A stretch of 64,000 bases of DNA from an uncultured Granulosicoccaceae bacterium (lineage in GTDB: Bacteria > Pseudomonadota > Gammaproteobacteria > Granulosicoccales > Granulosicoccaceae): positions 1 through 64,000 of the forward strand of contig CALJNA010000044.1 in assembly GCA_937981955.1 (NCBI GenBank), read 5' to 3'. The position numbers and the translations under genes are program-made. Positions 1 to 9,729 of the stretch are shown one piece after another; positions within the stretch are counted from its first letter, which is position 1, and the number at the start of each line of letters is the position of its first letter. A model generated the notes under the pieces. The model was not told the origin of the DNA and did not search any database. It worked only from the letters and a program-made list of their open reading frames with translations.

Positions 1-123
1 GTAATGGAAGTGGCTTTGTCCAAGCGTGCCAGCCTGAACGTTACCGGTTCGCCCGAGATTGATTACGCTGGTTCACACAGCAACGCGGTTATGTTTTTCC
101 AACTGAAAGTTCAGTTGCGATAA
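1..123 (+). CDS. C-terminal fragment of an unidentified protein, truncated by the window edge
   Basis: Open frame 1 from base 1 to TAA at 121-123, translating ...VMEVALSKRASLNVTGSPEIDYAGSHSNAVMFFQLKVQLR*. Too short to assign. Confidence 0.4.
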   Translation, partial: VMEVALSKRASLNVTGSPEIDYAGSHSNAVMFFQLKVQLR

Positions 124-209
124 CACCGCATTAAACACAGCACGATACCAACAAACATAAAACGATTTACCCCCTTCGGCTGGTCGGCATCACTGCGGCC
201 AGCCGCATT

Positions 210-1154
210 TTACAAACTGGTTTTTAAACCAGCTTCAATTTGAACCGCGTACTCAACCAGTTCCTCTCGTGTTAATGCAAACACACCCGACCCACCATTC
301 TGAAATTGCAGCCATAAAAACGGAACGTCGGGATAGGCTTCTTCCAGCGCCTGCGCACTGTTACCAACTTCAACGACCAGTAAACCCCGAGCGTTAAGAA
401 ATCGGGCAGCGTCGGCCAACATTTGCCTCACTAAATCCAAGCCATCGTGGCCAGCAGCAAGTCCCATCAAAGGTTCATGCTCGAATTCTTCGCCCATTTG
501 TTGAATATCATTGGCATCGACATAAGGTGGGTTGGAGATAATCAGATCGTAAGAACCAGATACGTTTTCAAACAACGAGCTGTGCACCAGATTGACTCGC
601 TGCTGAAGCTTATGACTGGCCACATTTTCTGCGGCCAGATTCAATGCATCGAGTGAGAGGTCGCTAGCATCGACTGCTGCATGTGGTACCTGAACCGCAC
701 AGGCAATTCCAATACAACCACCTCCGGTACATAAATCCAGAATGCTGGCAACGCTTTCAACTTCAATTAACTCGAAAAAGTCGTGCAGTATAAATTCTGC
801 CAGCGGTGAACGAGGCACCAATGCGCGATCATCTGATTTAAACGACAAACCGGCAAACCAGGCAGTACCGGTAATGTAAGCCGCAGGAATACGTTCATTG
901 ATCCGACGACTTAAAATGGCATTGCAGCGCAGAATTTCTGAGTCGGTTAAAGCTTGCTGATAATCTGGCGCTGTCACAGGTGACAATCCCAAGGCATACA
1001 TAATTAGCCAGCTGGCCTCAGACACAGCATCGTCAGTGCCATGACCGTAAACCAGCGAGTGCTGATCAAACGCAGCGGCGGCTATATTGATGGCACCGCC
1101 AACATCCAGTGGTGATCCGGGCTGTAATACAGATATTTCAGGCATTGGCTGCAA
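210..1154 (-). CDS. prmB: 50S ribosomal protein L3 glutamine methyltransferase (PrmB/HemK family)
   Basis: SAM motif ILDLCTGGGCIGIA and catalytic NPPYVD; N-terminal region typical of PrmB. Confidence 0.9.
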   Translation of the reverse strand: MQPMPEISVLQPGSPLDVGGAINIAAAAFDQHSLVYGHGTDDAVSEASWLIMYALGLSPVTAPDYQQALTDSEILRCNAILSRRINERIPAAYITGTAWFAGLSFKSDDRALVPRSPLAEFILHDFFELIEVESVASILDLCTGGGCIGIACAVQVPHAAVDASDLSLDALNLAAENVASHKLQQRVNLVHSSLFENVSGSYDLIISNPPYVDANDIQQMGEEFEHEPLMGLAAGHDGLDLVRQMLADAARFLNARGLLVVEVGNSAQALEEAYPDVPFLWLQFQNGGSGVFALTREELVEYAVQIEAGLKTSL

Positions 1155-1426
1155 CCATTGACTCGTACTCTTCAGTATAATTGGAGCCGTGAATGAAAAT
1201 ACAGCCTCTTTTCAGAAACAGCCGGTTTTAAACATTGACGGGCGTTTTTCACCTCAGCAGCACTGTTTAGTTGATGGATGAAAGCAGAACGAATGATTTC
1301 AAGCTTCTCATTCGTTTAAAGCCTGACACCTTCAATTTCCGGCCTTTACCAATGTCGAGAATTCATCTCCTTGCATTGAAACCATCGGCTGTAACGGCAT
1401 TTACCGACGAGGCTAATTAGAAAACC

Positions 1427-2140
1427 GTGAAAAACATATCAAACGATAATCCAAAGCGTGCCAAAAACTGGGTGCCGATGTTGCTCATCGCCTGCGTAGC
1501 TATTGCAGCCGGCGTGTTCGCCGGAAGCCTGCGAATTGGCGACAAGAGCAACAATGCATCCAGCGATCAGCCCACTGAGCAACATGCACAATTAAGCAAA
1601 ATTGAATCACAGCTGGAAAATTCAACCTTGTTTCCGGACGACTTTAAAAGCGTCCCGCCGTTTTCCCTACTGCAAGCAGGTAACAAACCACTCACAGAAG
1701 CTGACTTGAAAGGCAAATGGACCGTGCTGTTTTTCGGTTTCACTAATTGCCCGGATATTTGTCCAATTACATTGGCAGAAATGAATGGCGTGGTAACTCA
1801 GTTCGCAAATGAAACCTTACCGATGCCACAAGTCTGGTTTATTACCGTTGACCCGGCACGCGACACAGTTGAAAAAATGACCGAGTATGTCGCTTATTTC
1901 AACGAAGAGTTTATTGGCGGGTCGGGCGATTTGACTGACATAACCGAACTCACCCGGTCACTAGGCATTGTTGCAAGCTATACCGCTTCCAGCTCCGGCG
2001 ATAACACGTACTCGGTTGACCACACTGCATCCATGCTGGTGATTGACCCTGAGCTGCGCGTTCGCGCCAAATTGAACGCGCCACACAAAGCCGATACGAT
2101 TGCGGCCGATTTGAAAACACTATTGACAAACTTTAATTAG
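1427..2140 (+). CDS. SCO1/SenC family copper chaperone / thioredoxin-fold protein
   Basis: N-terminal TM; LFFGFTNCPDICPITLAEM (CxxxC), ITVDPARDT, conserved His in YSVDHTASMLVIDP. Confidence 0.93.
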   Translation: MKNISNDNPKRAKNWVPMLLIACVAIAAGVFAGSLRIGDKSNNASSDQPTEQHAQLSKIESQLENSTLFPDDFKSVPPFSLLQAGNKPLTEADLKGKWTVLFFGFTNCPDICPITLAEMNGVVTQFANETLPMPQVWFITVDPARDTVEKMTEYVAYFNEEFIGGSGDLTDITELTRSLGIVASYTASSSGDNTYSVDHTASMLVIDPELRVRAKLNAPHKADTIAADLKTLLTNFN

Positions 2141-2263
2141 GTGGTTGCGTTGTCCAGTCGTTCCGACTTGTTATGCTTACAAGCACCTTTACGTGTTAAC
2201 GTCTCAGGCTGACACTCTCGACGTCACACGGCAACTTTAACAACCTGATTGCTACTGAACACA

Positions 2264-2806
2264 ATGCGAAATCTAATTATTTTTCTTGGCCTGTGGTCCG
2301 CTTCAGTCTTTGCGACTGACTTTCCAATGATTATCGACCCGGTAGTATCTGCAACACCGCCGGGTGCCAAAGTGACTGCCGGGTACTTAACATTGGTTAA
2401 TGAGTCTGACAAGGACATCATTATAAACGGTGCATACAGTCCGACTATCGCCAAAGTAGAAATCCACTTGTCCAGGATCAAGAATGATGTTGCTTCCATG
2501 GAAAAACTGGATTCAGTAACGGTTAAATCAGGAGAAAAACTTGAATTCAAACATGGCTCGTATCATCTCATGCTAATGGAGCTAACCGGCCCCCTTAAAG
2601 AAAATGACTTAGTCGATGTTATCTTGTCCACCTCTATTGGCGACATGCTTATCGAAATGCCTGTAAAAAAACCCGGAATGCATACCGAAGGTTCATCACA
2701 TGGTGAAATGTCCAAAGACGATAAGGCCAAGATGGCCATTGAAAGTCATGAAAACATGAAAAAAGACGGCGATATGCATACCGGACAAACTAAAACCGTT
2801 CATTGA
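2264..2806 (+). CDS. Periplasmic copper chaperone PCu(A)C family, with Met/His-rich C-terminal tail
   Basis: Signal peptide from ATG 2264 (MRNLIIFLGLWSASVFA); H...M...HGSYHLMLM copper-site pattern; directly downstream of the SCO1 gene. The ORF-track start at 2249 is TTG. Confidence 0.9.
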   Translation: MRNLIIFLGLWSASVFATDFPMIIDPVVSATPPGAKVTAGYLTLVNESDKDIIINGAYSPTIAKVEIHLSRIKNDVASMEKLDSVTVKSGEKLEFKHGSYHLMLMELTGPLKENDLVDVILSTSIGDMLIEMPVKKPGMHTEGSSHGEMSKDDKAKMAIESHENMKKDGDMHTGQTKTVH

Positions 2807-2848
2807 GCAAGTTGCCTGACTTTCGGTAATAACGCGGAGAATCCCAAG

Positions 2849-3700
2849 ATGCTGGCAGACTGGCTAAAGACGCTACCACTTTATCCCCTGCCACATCATC
2901 TGATATCACGGCTTGTCTTCTGGCTGACTCGACAGGAGTCAAGATTGACGCTGCCTGCGATCAAACGCTTCGCCCGTATATTTAATGTTGAGATGAACGA
3001 TGCGGTTGAGCCAGATCTTGCGCACTACCGTACATTCAATGCCTTTTTTACACGTGCCTTATCCTCTGATGCCAGGCCGATTACCGAAGGTGTGGGTGAA
3101 ATAGCTTGTCCGGCCGATGGTCGAATCTCAGCTATTGGCAACATTGATTCGGGCAGAATTTTTCAAGCCAAGAAACAAGACTATTCTCTGCTAACTCTGC
3201 TCGGTGGCGATCAGCAAGCTGCAGAGCGGCTAAACAATGGCAGATTTGCCACTATCTATCTTTCTCCACGAGACTATCACCGCCTGCATATGCCTGTTAG
3301 CGGACAATTAAAAAGTCAAACACATGTACCGGGGCGCCTTTTCAGTGTTGGACCGCACACAGTACGAACCCTCAATAATTTGTTTGCGCGCAATGAACGA
3401 GTTGTTGCACAGTTTGAAACCGAATACGGTCTCATGGCTCTGGTACTGGTTGGAGCCATTAATGTTGCTGCAATTGAGACCGTTTGGCACGGACTTGTTA
3501 CACCACCAAAAGGCAAACAGATATCGCGTATAGATTACGCTACAGAAGACGCGCTCAGTTTAAACCGGGGCGATGAGATGGGCCGCTTTAACATGGGCTC
3601 AACAATCATTGTTCTACTGGAAAATCCGGCCAAATGGCGTGTCGACATGGCTAGCGGGGATGCGGTTCGTATGGGTCAGTTTTTAGGAAATTGCACCTAG
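2849..3700 (+). CDS. psd: Phosphatidylserine decarboxylase proenzyme
   Basis: FNAFFTRAL, CPADGRIS, YLSPRDYHRLHMP, and MGSTIIVLLE (GST-type autocleavage motif). Confidence 0.95.
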   Translation: MLADWLKTLPLYPLPHHLISRLVFWLTRQESRLTLPAIKRFARIFNVEMNDAVEPDLAHYRTFNAFFTRALSSDARPITEGVGEIACPADGRISAIGNIDSGRIFQAKKQDYSLLTLLGGDQQAAERLNNGRFATIYLSPRDYHRLHMPVSGQLKSQTHVPGRLFSVGPHTVRTLNNLFARNERVVAQFETEYGLMALVLVGAINVAAIETVWHGLVTPPKGKQISRIDYATEDALSLNRGDEMGRFNMGSTIIVLLENPAKWRVDMASGDAVRMGQFLGNCT

Positions 3701-3787
3701 ATAAAGGAGTGGATTTAGTTTTTATCCGGCACATTTTTTGCCAGTAAACCCTTGACAGCCTTATCCGCTTTCATCAGACGCAATCAT

Positions 3788-4480
3788 ATGACTACCAATA
3801 GCGCATTCGCTGAAGCGTTACCCAACAATAATTCAGATTCGAGATTCCGTACGATTATCTATACCAGCGGTAGTGGCAGGCTCAAAGGATTCCAGCGTAC
3901 CTACACCATGGAGAGCGCAGATAACGAAGTCATGTTTACTGCTGATACGTTTGGCCACTATTTTGGTGAAAAAGTCGAATTGGAAGATATAAGGTCTGAC
4001 AAGCCAAGTGTCTATCTGATGAAGCCGAATCGAAAGTTGCTTAATAATGGTTTTACCCTGCTCGATGACAAAGACGAAGTTGTACTCACTATATTCTTGA
4101 GACAAAAGGCAGGAATACGCGTTGTCAATGAAAGCAATGGCACTGAACTCTCTACCAAAAGAGCGTTTGTGAAAAAAAGCGACAGCAAAATGGACAAGCT
4201 AGTAAACGCACTGGATGAGTATGATGCAGTAGACGAATACTATATTGTATTGAACGGTGAAAACCTGCTTTACGCAAATTACGGTTCGCGAGTTATAGAA
4301 CAAGCGGAAGAATCTCCACTTCCCAATACAAAACTTGGCCGGCTAAAAAAATGGTTTACTACCACCAGTGAACCAAGCATCCATATTGACTCGGTAACAG
4401 TTAGTAGCGACGTAGATGATTTGATGCTATTTACTATTGCGATGGTACAACATGAATTCACCTACGCCAGAAGCCGCTAA
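3788..4480 (+). CDS. LURP-one-related / tubby-C-like domain protein (tentative)
   Basis: 229-aa frame from ATG 3788; beta-rich pattern with LMKPNRKLLNNGFTLLDDKDEVVLTI and KAGIRVVNESNGTEL; no catalytic motif. Confidence 0.5.
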   Translation: MTTNSAFAEALPNNNSDSRFRTIIYTSGSGRLKGFQRTYTMESADNEVMFTADTFGHYFGEKVELEDIRSDKPSVYLMKPNRKLLNNGFTLLDDKDEVVLTIFLRQKAGIRVVNESNGTELSTKRAFVKKSDSKMDKLVNALDEYDAVDEYYIVLNGENLLYANYGSRVIEQAEESPLPNTKLGRLKKWFTTTSEPSIHIDSVTVSSDVDDLMLFTIAMVQHEFTYARSR

Positions 4481-4513
4481 TTCGATGCAGCAAGAGCTAT
4501 CCGGAATTTAAAA

Positions 4514-5374
4514 TCAAGAAATTGCACGACTCAACACTGCCGACACACCTGGGGTTGGCAACTCCAGCTCCTTTGCTCTGCGCATTACAACACGTAAATC
4601 GATCGGTAAACCGGCAATCCCAACACCGCTAACCGCTTCTAACCGATCGGCGTAGTCAATGTTCCAATGATCAAGCATTCGCACACCAAATTCGTATCGG
4701 CTCATGGATTCATCACCCACTATGTTCATGGTCCCGGATTCATTCAAATGATCAAGAGCCAGCGAACATATACTTTGCGACAGCGCAGTGCATTCCACAG
4801 GCTGCCTGATAACATCGGTAAATAATTTAAGTGTGTCACCAGCATTAAGGCGCTTAACGAACCCTTCGGTTCCTCTGTCCATCGTCTGCGTTCCGTAGAT
4901 CAACGAGGTACGCACAATTATGGCTGAAGGCATATAAGATCTGATTAAGGCTTCACCACGGGCTTTACTTACTGCATAAGCGTTTTCCGGCAGCGGCGAC
5001 GTAGGTGCATCATCAGCATACGGAGCCGCATGGCCATTAAAAACCGTGTCGGAAGAAACTGCTACGAGGCGACAATCTGTTTCACGAGACGCTTCAGCTA
5101 CATGGCCGGTGCCAATTTCGTTAATAGCAAACATATCTTCATCGCTTCCACCCGGATTACACGCCGCACAGTGAATGATCGCATCAGGCTGCTCAGTCTT
5201 TACTATATCCAGTAGCGCCCCACGATCGGTAATATCAACTGATATCGCATTGGCTTGGCTGTGTATTACATTGGCATTCCGGGCAAGACCGATTACATCA
5301 GCCCGTTTTGCGACAACCGGTATTAACGCTTGCGATAAGTAACCGCTTGCTCCTGTAATAATGACTTTTTTCAT
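4514..5374 (-). CDS. SDR / RmlD-like NAD(P)-dependent sugar-nucleotide reductase family protein
   Basis: GASGYLSQALIPV Rossmann motif, HCAACNPGGSDE, YAVSKARGE (YxxxK); start overlaps the stop of the upstream gene by ATGA. Confidence 0.8.
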   Translation of the reverse strand: MKKVIITGASGYLSQALIPVVAKRADVIGLARNANVIHSQANAISVDITDRGALLDIVKTEQPDAIIHCAACNPGGSDEDMFAINEIGTGHVAEASRETDCRLVAVSSDTVFNGHAAPYADDAPTSPLPENAYAVSKARGEALIRSYMPSAIIVRTSLIYGTQTMDRGTEGFVKRLNAGDTLKLFTDVIRQPVECTALSQSICSLALDHLNESGTMNIVGDESMSRYEFGVRMLDHWNIDYADRLEAVSGVGIAGLPIDLRVVMRRAKELELPTPGVSAVLSRAIS

Positions 5375-5829
5375 ACGTAGTCAATATTTTTTGCGCGTAA
5401 AAAATCCAAAGCATCGCTTGCATCGTTTTCGAACCATGCCTTGGTAGAACCAAGACGGAACGAGTATCCCCACGCGTCCATATCAGCCATGATTCGAGCA
5501 CTGCCCACGCCATTCAATTGATCGGCAAGCAGGATTTGCAGGTAGCACACACCATTTTCTTCCATGGCGCTACCGCCCGCATCGGTATGCAGTGTTTGCC
5601 TTCTTTGTTCATCCATTAACAACCAGTGACAACCCTCATGTAGCACAGAATGGATTGGTGTATCCAGTCTGGCGTATAGGGTGTTGGCAATCAGCCCGGC
5701 TTCATCATCCCCCCAATGGCTGCCTGGAATCTCACAACCAGCCTCAACCAATTCTATGAGTAAACCATGCTGTGAGAATAGTGCTTGCAAGTGTTCCATG
5801 CCAATGTCAATGACTCGGAGTACGTTCAT
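5371..5829 (-). CDS. Conserved-type protein of unknown function with HExxHW motif, translationally coupled to epmA
   Basis: ATGA overlaps at 5826-5829 (with epmA) and 5371-5374 (with the SDR gene); contains SVLHEGCHWLLMDEQRRQTL...AMEENGVCYLQILLAD. Confidence 0.8.
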   Translation of the reverse strand: MNVLRVIDIGMEHLQALFSQHGLLIELVEAGCEIPGSHWGDDEAGLIANTLYARLDTPIHSVLHEGCHWLLMDEQRRQTLHTDAGGSAMEENGVCYLQILLADQLNGVGSARIMADMDAWGYSFRLGSTKAWFENDASDALDFLRAKNIDYV

Positions 5830-6803
5830 GCGCGCGCGCTCGAAAAAGCCAGTACATCATCAATATGTTCGGCACCACTGATTAATAGCATTAAACGATC
5901 GAGGCCCAGGGCAACACCAGCACAATCCGGTAATCCATTAGACAAAGCATCGATTAAATGTTCGTCCAGCGGCACCGATTTTTCCTTGCGCTCTACACGA
6001 ATGCGCTGTTCGTTCTGGAATCTTTCCAGCTGCTCTTTAGGATCACACAGTTCGTGAAAGCCATTAGCAAGCTCCAACTTTCCCCAGTAAAGTTCAAAGC
6101 GCTCAGCTACTATTGTGTTGTCGTTGTTTTTGGCGATTTTAGCAAGGGCCGCTTGCGATGCGGGATAGTCAACAACGTAAGTTGGTTGACTATCAGAAAA
6201 TTCGGATACAACAAATTCATCCATCAGCAAGTCCATCGCTGCATCAAGATCAGAACCAATAGATACAGGGTAAGATCGATTGTTCTCTGAAAATACACGC
6301 TCAATATCAACCGGGCCAATTTTATCGAACGCTTTTCCACACACACCGGAAACCGCATCGGTATAGCGCACTGTTGCCGGAGTAAGACAGGACAGACCAA
6401 ACACACTTAACACTCTGCCAAGCAGCGCGCTTACATCGTCCATGAGTTCCACGTGATTCAATCCAACTCGGTACCATTCGAGCAAACTGAATTCGGCATT
6501 GTGGAATCGCCCTGCTTCACCATCACGAAAAACGGTAGCGATTTGATAGATATCGGTCGCATAAGCAGCAACCAGTCGTTTCATTGGGAATTCCGGCGAG
6601 GTATGCAAGTAACGATCGCCAACCTGAAAGCTATGTATGTTCGGATCGGTTGCAGCAGCTCGAGACAATGCAGGAGTGACCACTTCCAACACATCGCTCT
6701 CTTGCATGTAGCTTCGAATGCAATTCCGCAGCTTCGAAGCTTGTTGCAAAACAGCGAGCGACGCTCCAGGGCGCCAGGCCGTACTACTCACACGAACAGA
6801 CAA
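5826..6803 (-). CDS. epmA: Elongation factor P--(R)-beta-lysine ligase EpmA (GenX/PoxA)
   Basis: Class II lysyl-tRNA synthetase-like motifs: TSPEFPMKRLV, FRDGEAGRFHNAEFSLLEWYR, ELANGFHEL, GVALGLDRLMLL. The ORF-track start is TTG. Confidence 0.93.
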   Translation of the reverse strand: MSVRVSSTAWRPGASLAVLQQASKLRNCIRSYMQESDVLEVVTPALSRAAATDPNIHSFQVGDRYLHTSPEFPMKRLVAAYATDIYQIATVFRDGEAGRFHNAEFSLLEWYRVGLNHVELMDDVSALLGRVLSVFGLSCLTPATVRYTDAVSGVCGKAFDKIGPVDIERVFSENNRSYPVSIGSDLDAAMDLLMDEFVVSEFSDSQPTYVVDYPASQAALAKIAKNNDNTIVAERFELYWGKLELANGFHELCDPKEQLERFQNEQRIRVERKEKSVPLDEHLIDALSNGLPDCAGVALGLDRLMLLISGAEHIDDVLAFSSARA

Positions 6804-6815
6804 GCAATATCAGAT

Positions 6816-7385
6816 TTACGATTTAACACGCGAAACATACTCGCCAGTGCGAGTATCGATTTTGATCAACTCACCCTCTTCGATAAACAAGGGCACTTTG
6901 ACGACCGCACCCGTATCCATATAAGCCGGTTTCGTACCACCGGTTGCCGTATCACCGCGAAGACCGGGATCGGTTTGCTTGATAGCCATTTCTACAAAGT
7001 TGGGCGGCGACACTGCCAAAGGCTGACCATTGAACAAGGTTACTTCACACATGGCCTCCTCAATTAACCACAGGTGACTGTCGCCAATCGCTGTTTTATC
7101 AGCAGCCAGTTGCTCGAAAGATTTAGGATCCATGAAGTGCCACAGTTCACCGTCTGAATACAGGTATTGCATTTCCGTATCCATGACATCCGCACCCTCG
7201 ACCGATTCACCTGATTTGAAGGTTCGCTCTACCGTCCGCCCTGTTTTCAGATTACGGACTTTGGTACGCGTAAATGCCTGACCCTTCCCGGGTTTGACGA
7301 ACTCATTTTCCACAATGGTGTGCGGGTCGCCGTCGAGCATGATCTTCAGACCACCCTTGAATTCATTAGTGTTGTAATTGGCCAT
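6816..7385 (-). CDS. efp: Elongation factor P
   Basis: [37 protein letters not shown]; Lys at position 34 (beta-lysylation type); C-terminal [10 protein letters not shown]. Confidence 0.98.
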   Translation of the reverse strand: MANYNTNEFKGGLKIMLDGDPHTIVENEFVKPGKGQAFTRTKVRNLKTGRTVERTFKSGESVEGADVMDTEMQYLYSDGELWHFMDPKSFEQLAADKTAIGDSHLWLIEEAMCEVTLFNGQPLAVSPPNFVEMAIKQTDPGLRGDTATGGTKPAYMDTGAVVKVPLFIEEGELIKIDTRTGEYVSRVKS

Positions 7386-7423
7386 AAATACGTTTCTGAG
7401 GTTGCGTTGCCCGTCTTGACCAC

Positions 7424-7429
7424 ATTATA
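7424..7429 (-). promoter_or_regulatory. Candidate -10 hexamer (TATAAT) upstream of efp
   Basis: Exact TATAAT on the minus strand about 40 bp upstream of the efp ATG; no good -35 found at 17 bp. Confidence 0.35.
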
Positions 7430-7482
7430 GCGCGCTTAATCACCGCAGCGCACCAGCGCGCTAATTTCATACCACCAGAGAC

Positions 7483-8598
7483 GTGCAATTTCCGTGTAGA
7501 GAGCTACACTCCTTTTGGTGCTTGAGCGTTTCTCAAGCGCTCAAAAATAGCTGGCTTAAGGACAACAGAGTCTCCATTGTGAACCAAAATATCCCACCAT
7601 TAAGTTGCATGGTGCTGGCCCAACAGGATGAACACCACAAGCTGGTGAGCAGCTGGCTGGGGGTTAGCAAACGGGTGGGCAGTGTCACAGCCGTGCGAAA
7701 TGAGCAAAGCCTTCTCAGGCACCTAATTAGCGGTGCCGCCTGCCACCTGTGCATCGTTGTGGTAGAAAATCGCGAGCAAACCTTACCGGCTTGCACGCTC
7801 CATTATCCTGACATGCGACTGCTTGTGTTATCGGTTTCACGTAAAACCGGAAAACTCAGCAACTGGTTGCAACAAGGTGCAACCGATGCCATCAGCCTGC
7901 AAAGGCCAGTGGCAGCCCAGCATGCAATCGGTCGCCTGATCGACGAGTGCGTCACGCAGCTGACAACGAATTGGTACGCAGCGCGAGTTAATCAGCTCGA
8001 AAAGGAAATCACAAATTTAAAGTCCTCGCTAAAACACAACAAGCGCTCGTTTGCTATTACGGCAAGCAACGATACCGAGCACACATCAAGCGAGCTGAAC
8101 GAAGCCGACTTGAACTGCATTAAAGAACCCGTAATACAAAACATCCCTGCTGATCACACGCTGGAAGATTCTGAAACGGATACTCAATTTCAACCAACGG
8201 TCATGGCACGATTACAAAAATTGTTGCATACAGAAATTAAAGCACCTCGATTCACCGCCATGTTGGTACGCATCCTAACTGAGAAACCAAACCCGGATAT
8301 TCAGGATTCAGATACGAGTGTTCAGGAACTGACATTAAGTCGAGCCAAGGATGCACTGCGAAACCAGATGCAACAAGGCACAATTCTCGATCAGGTTAAT
8401 TCAAACGCGTTGTTGTTGATTCAATCCAGCGACATTGAACCCACCTCAAGAGATGCAGCAAATCGCGTTAGAGAATGGCTTGGTTCACTCGATGGATTAA
8501 TAGACTCCGACAAGGATGTTCGTATCAATACCATGTCGCTACCCGCCAAAACACGAATCAGTGTTGATGAAGTGGTAGCTCGATTAGAAGCACACTAG
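7483..8598 (+). CDS. Hypothetical protein with receiver-like N-terminus; start uncertain (GTG about 7579 or ATG 7609 are alternatives)
   Basis: Long plus-strand frame divergent from efp; MVLAQQDEHHKLVSSWL...CHLCIVVVENREQ...MRLLVLSVSRKTG resembles a response-regulator receiver without a clear phospho-Asp; C-terminal helical region. Confidence 0.65.
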   Translation: MQFPCRELHSFWCLSVSQALKNSWLKDNRVSIVNQNIPPLSCMVLAQQDEHHKLVSSWLGVSKRVGSVTAVRNEQSLLRHLISGAACHLCIVVVENREQTLPACTLHYPDMRLLVLSVSRKTGKLSNWLQQGATDAISLQRPVAAQHAIGRLIDECVTQLTTNWYAARVNQLEKEITNLKSSLKHNKRSFAITASNDTEHTSSELNEADLNCIKEPVIQNIPADHTLEDSETDTQFQPTVMARLQKLLHTEIKAPRFTAMLVRILTEKPNPDIQDSDTSVQELTLSRAKDALRNQMQQGTILDQVNSNALLLIQSSDIEPTSRDAANRVREWLGSLDGLIDSDKDVRINTMSLPAKTRISVDEVVARLEAH

Positions 8599-8657
8599 TG
8601 TTTCTGTTGATAACGTGAAAACCAGGCTGACCGATCGTATTGGAGCGCTGTGCCCCA

Positions 8658-9308
8658 TTAGTAATCTGATCGACCTTGCAACTCTTGAAAATCACTCATA
8701 ACCCATCGTTGGTATGCTGGTCGCTGAGACAACCGTTCATACCACGCGAGCACTGAGTCGGGAAATGTAATTTCCAGGTCAATGGACCAGGCGCGATGCA
8801 GATACACGCCAATGGCAATATCAGCAACGGATGGCCTGTCACTCAGTAGGTATTGCTTGTCAGATAACTGCGCGGCTATTTGCAATAAGCCCTGTTCAAA
8901 CTCATCAACACCCTCGCTAATAGCACTGTGGTCTCGTTTCTCTGGCAGGCAGCGATAATGCCCCCAGAACACTTTTACAAAAGCCGGTTCCAATTTCTCA
9001 ACAGACCAATCCATCCAGCGCTCGTGCAACGTTCTGTCAAACGTCGAAGACGCCATCCAGGTATCTTCAGCAAAACAGCTAGCAAGATAGCGAACGATGG
9101 TGTTGGACTCCCACACAATTTTATCGCCATGACGCAATACCGGTACTTTACCCATTGGATTCATTTGCAGGAATTCAGCACTGTCGTTTCCGCCAAACCG
9201 ACCGCCGACTTCAGTATGAGCATATTTCAGCTCAAGCTCATCTGCTAGCCAGAGTACTTTCTGAACGTTATAAGAAGTGTGACGGCCGAAAATTTCGATT
9301 TCGATCAT
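8658..9308 (-). CDS. Glutathione S-transferase family protein
   Basis: N-terminal thioredoxin-like half with MNPMGKVPVLRHGDKIVWESNTIVRYLA and C-terminal helical half with SVADIAIGVYLHR. Confidence 0.92.
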   Translation of the reverse strand: MIEIEIFGRHTSYNVQKVLWLADELELKYAHTEVGGRFGGNDSAEFLQMNPMGKVPVLRHGDKIVWESNTIVRYLASCFAEDTWMASSTFDRTLHERWMDWSVEKLEPAFVKVFWGHYRCLPEKRDHSAISEGVDEFEQGLLQIAAQLSDKQYLLSDRPSVADIAIGVYLHRAWSIDLEITFPDSVLAWYERLSQRPAYQRWVMSDFQELQGRSDY

Positions 9309-9354
9309 GCGGTCTCATCAACACACTTGCACGTGAACAGGCGAATAAACACAG

Positions 9355-9681
9355 CTAAGGTACAGCTTTTGGACGCCATAGAATCATCATGGCGCATGCG
9401 GCAACAATGACATTGAGCACAGCCAACGCATAGAAAACATTCTCAGGGGCATGGCTACCGGAATTAACTGACAGTATGGAAACGATTAAACCTGCCAATG
9501 CAACAAAAAATGTGGACCAGGCTGCCAGTCGCTTTTGCGAGAACAGAAGAAATGCGAGTACAAGGTAGAATACGGCAAACACCAGTTGTATCTGTACATC
9601 GGCCACGAATTTTCCTAACGCAAAGGCCACACCGTGGAGCAAAGTCGCAAATGCGGCGGCGACCGCAGTTAATCTGTACAT
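9355..9681 (-). CDS. Small integral membrane protein, unknown function
   Basis: 108 aa with about four hydrophobic segments; follows the GST gene region. Confidence 0.6.
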   Translation of the reverse strand: MYRLTAVAAAFATLLHGVAFALGKFVADVQIQLVFAVFYLVLAFLLFSQKRLAAWSTFFVALAGLIVSILSVNSGSHAPENVFYALAVLNVIVAACAMMILWRPKAVP

Positions 9682-9729
9682 ACTTGTATTATACTTTTTC
9701 GAATAAGCCGCATTTTAACATCTGCCACT

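Noticed and set aside
6453-7067. 204-aa plus-strand ORF
   Set aside because: Antisense across epmA and efp, both confidently identified.
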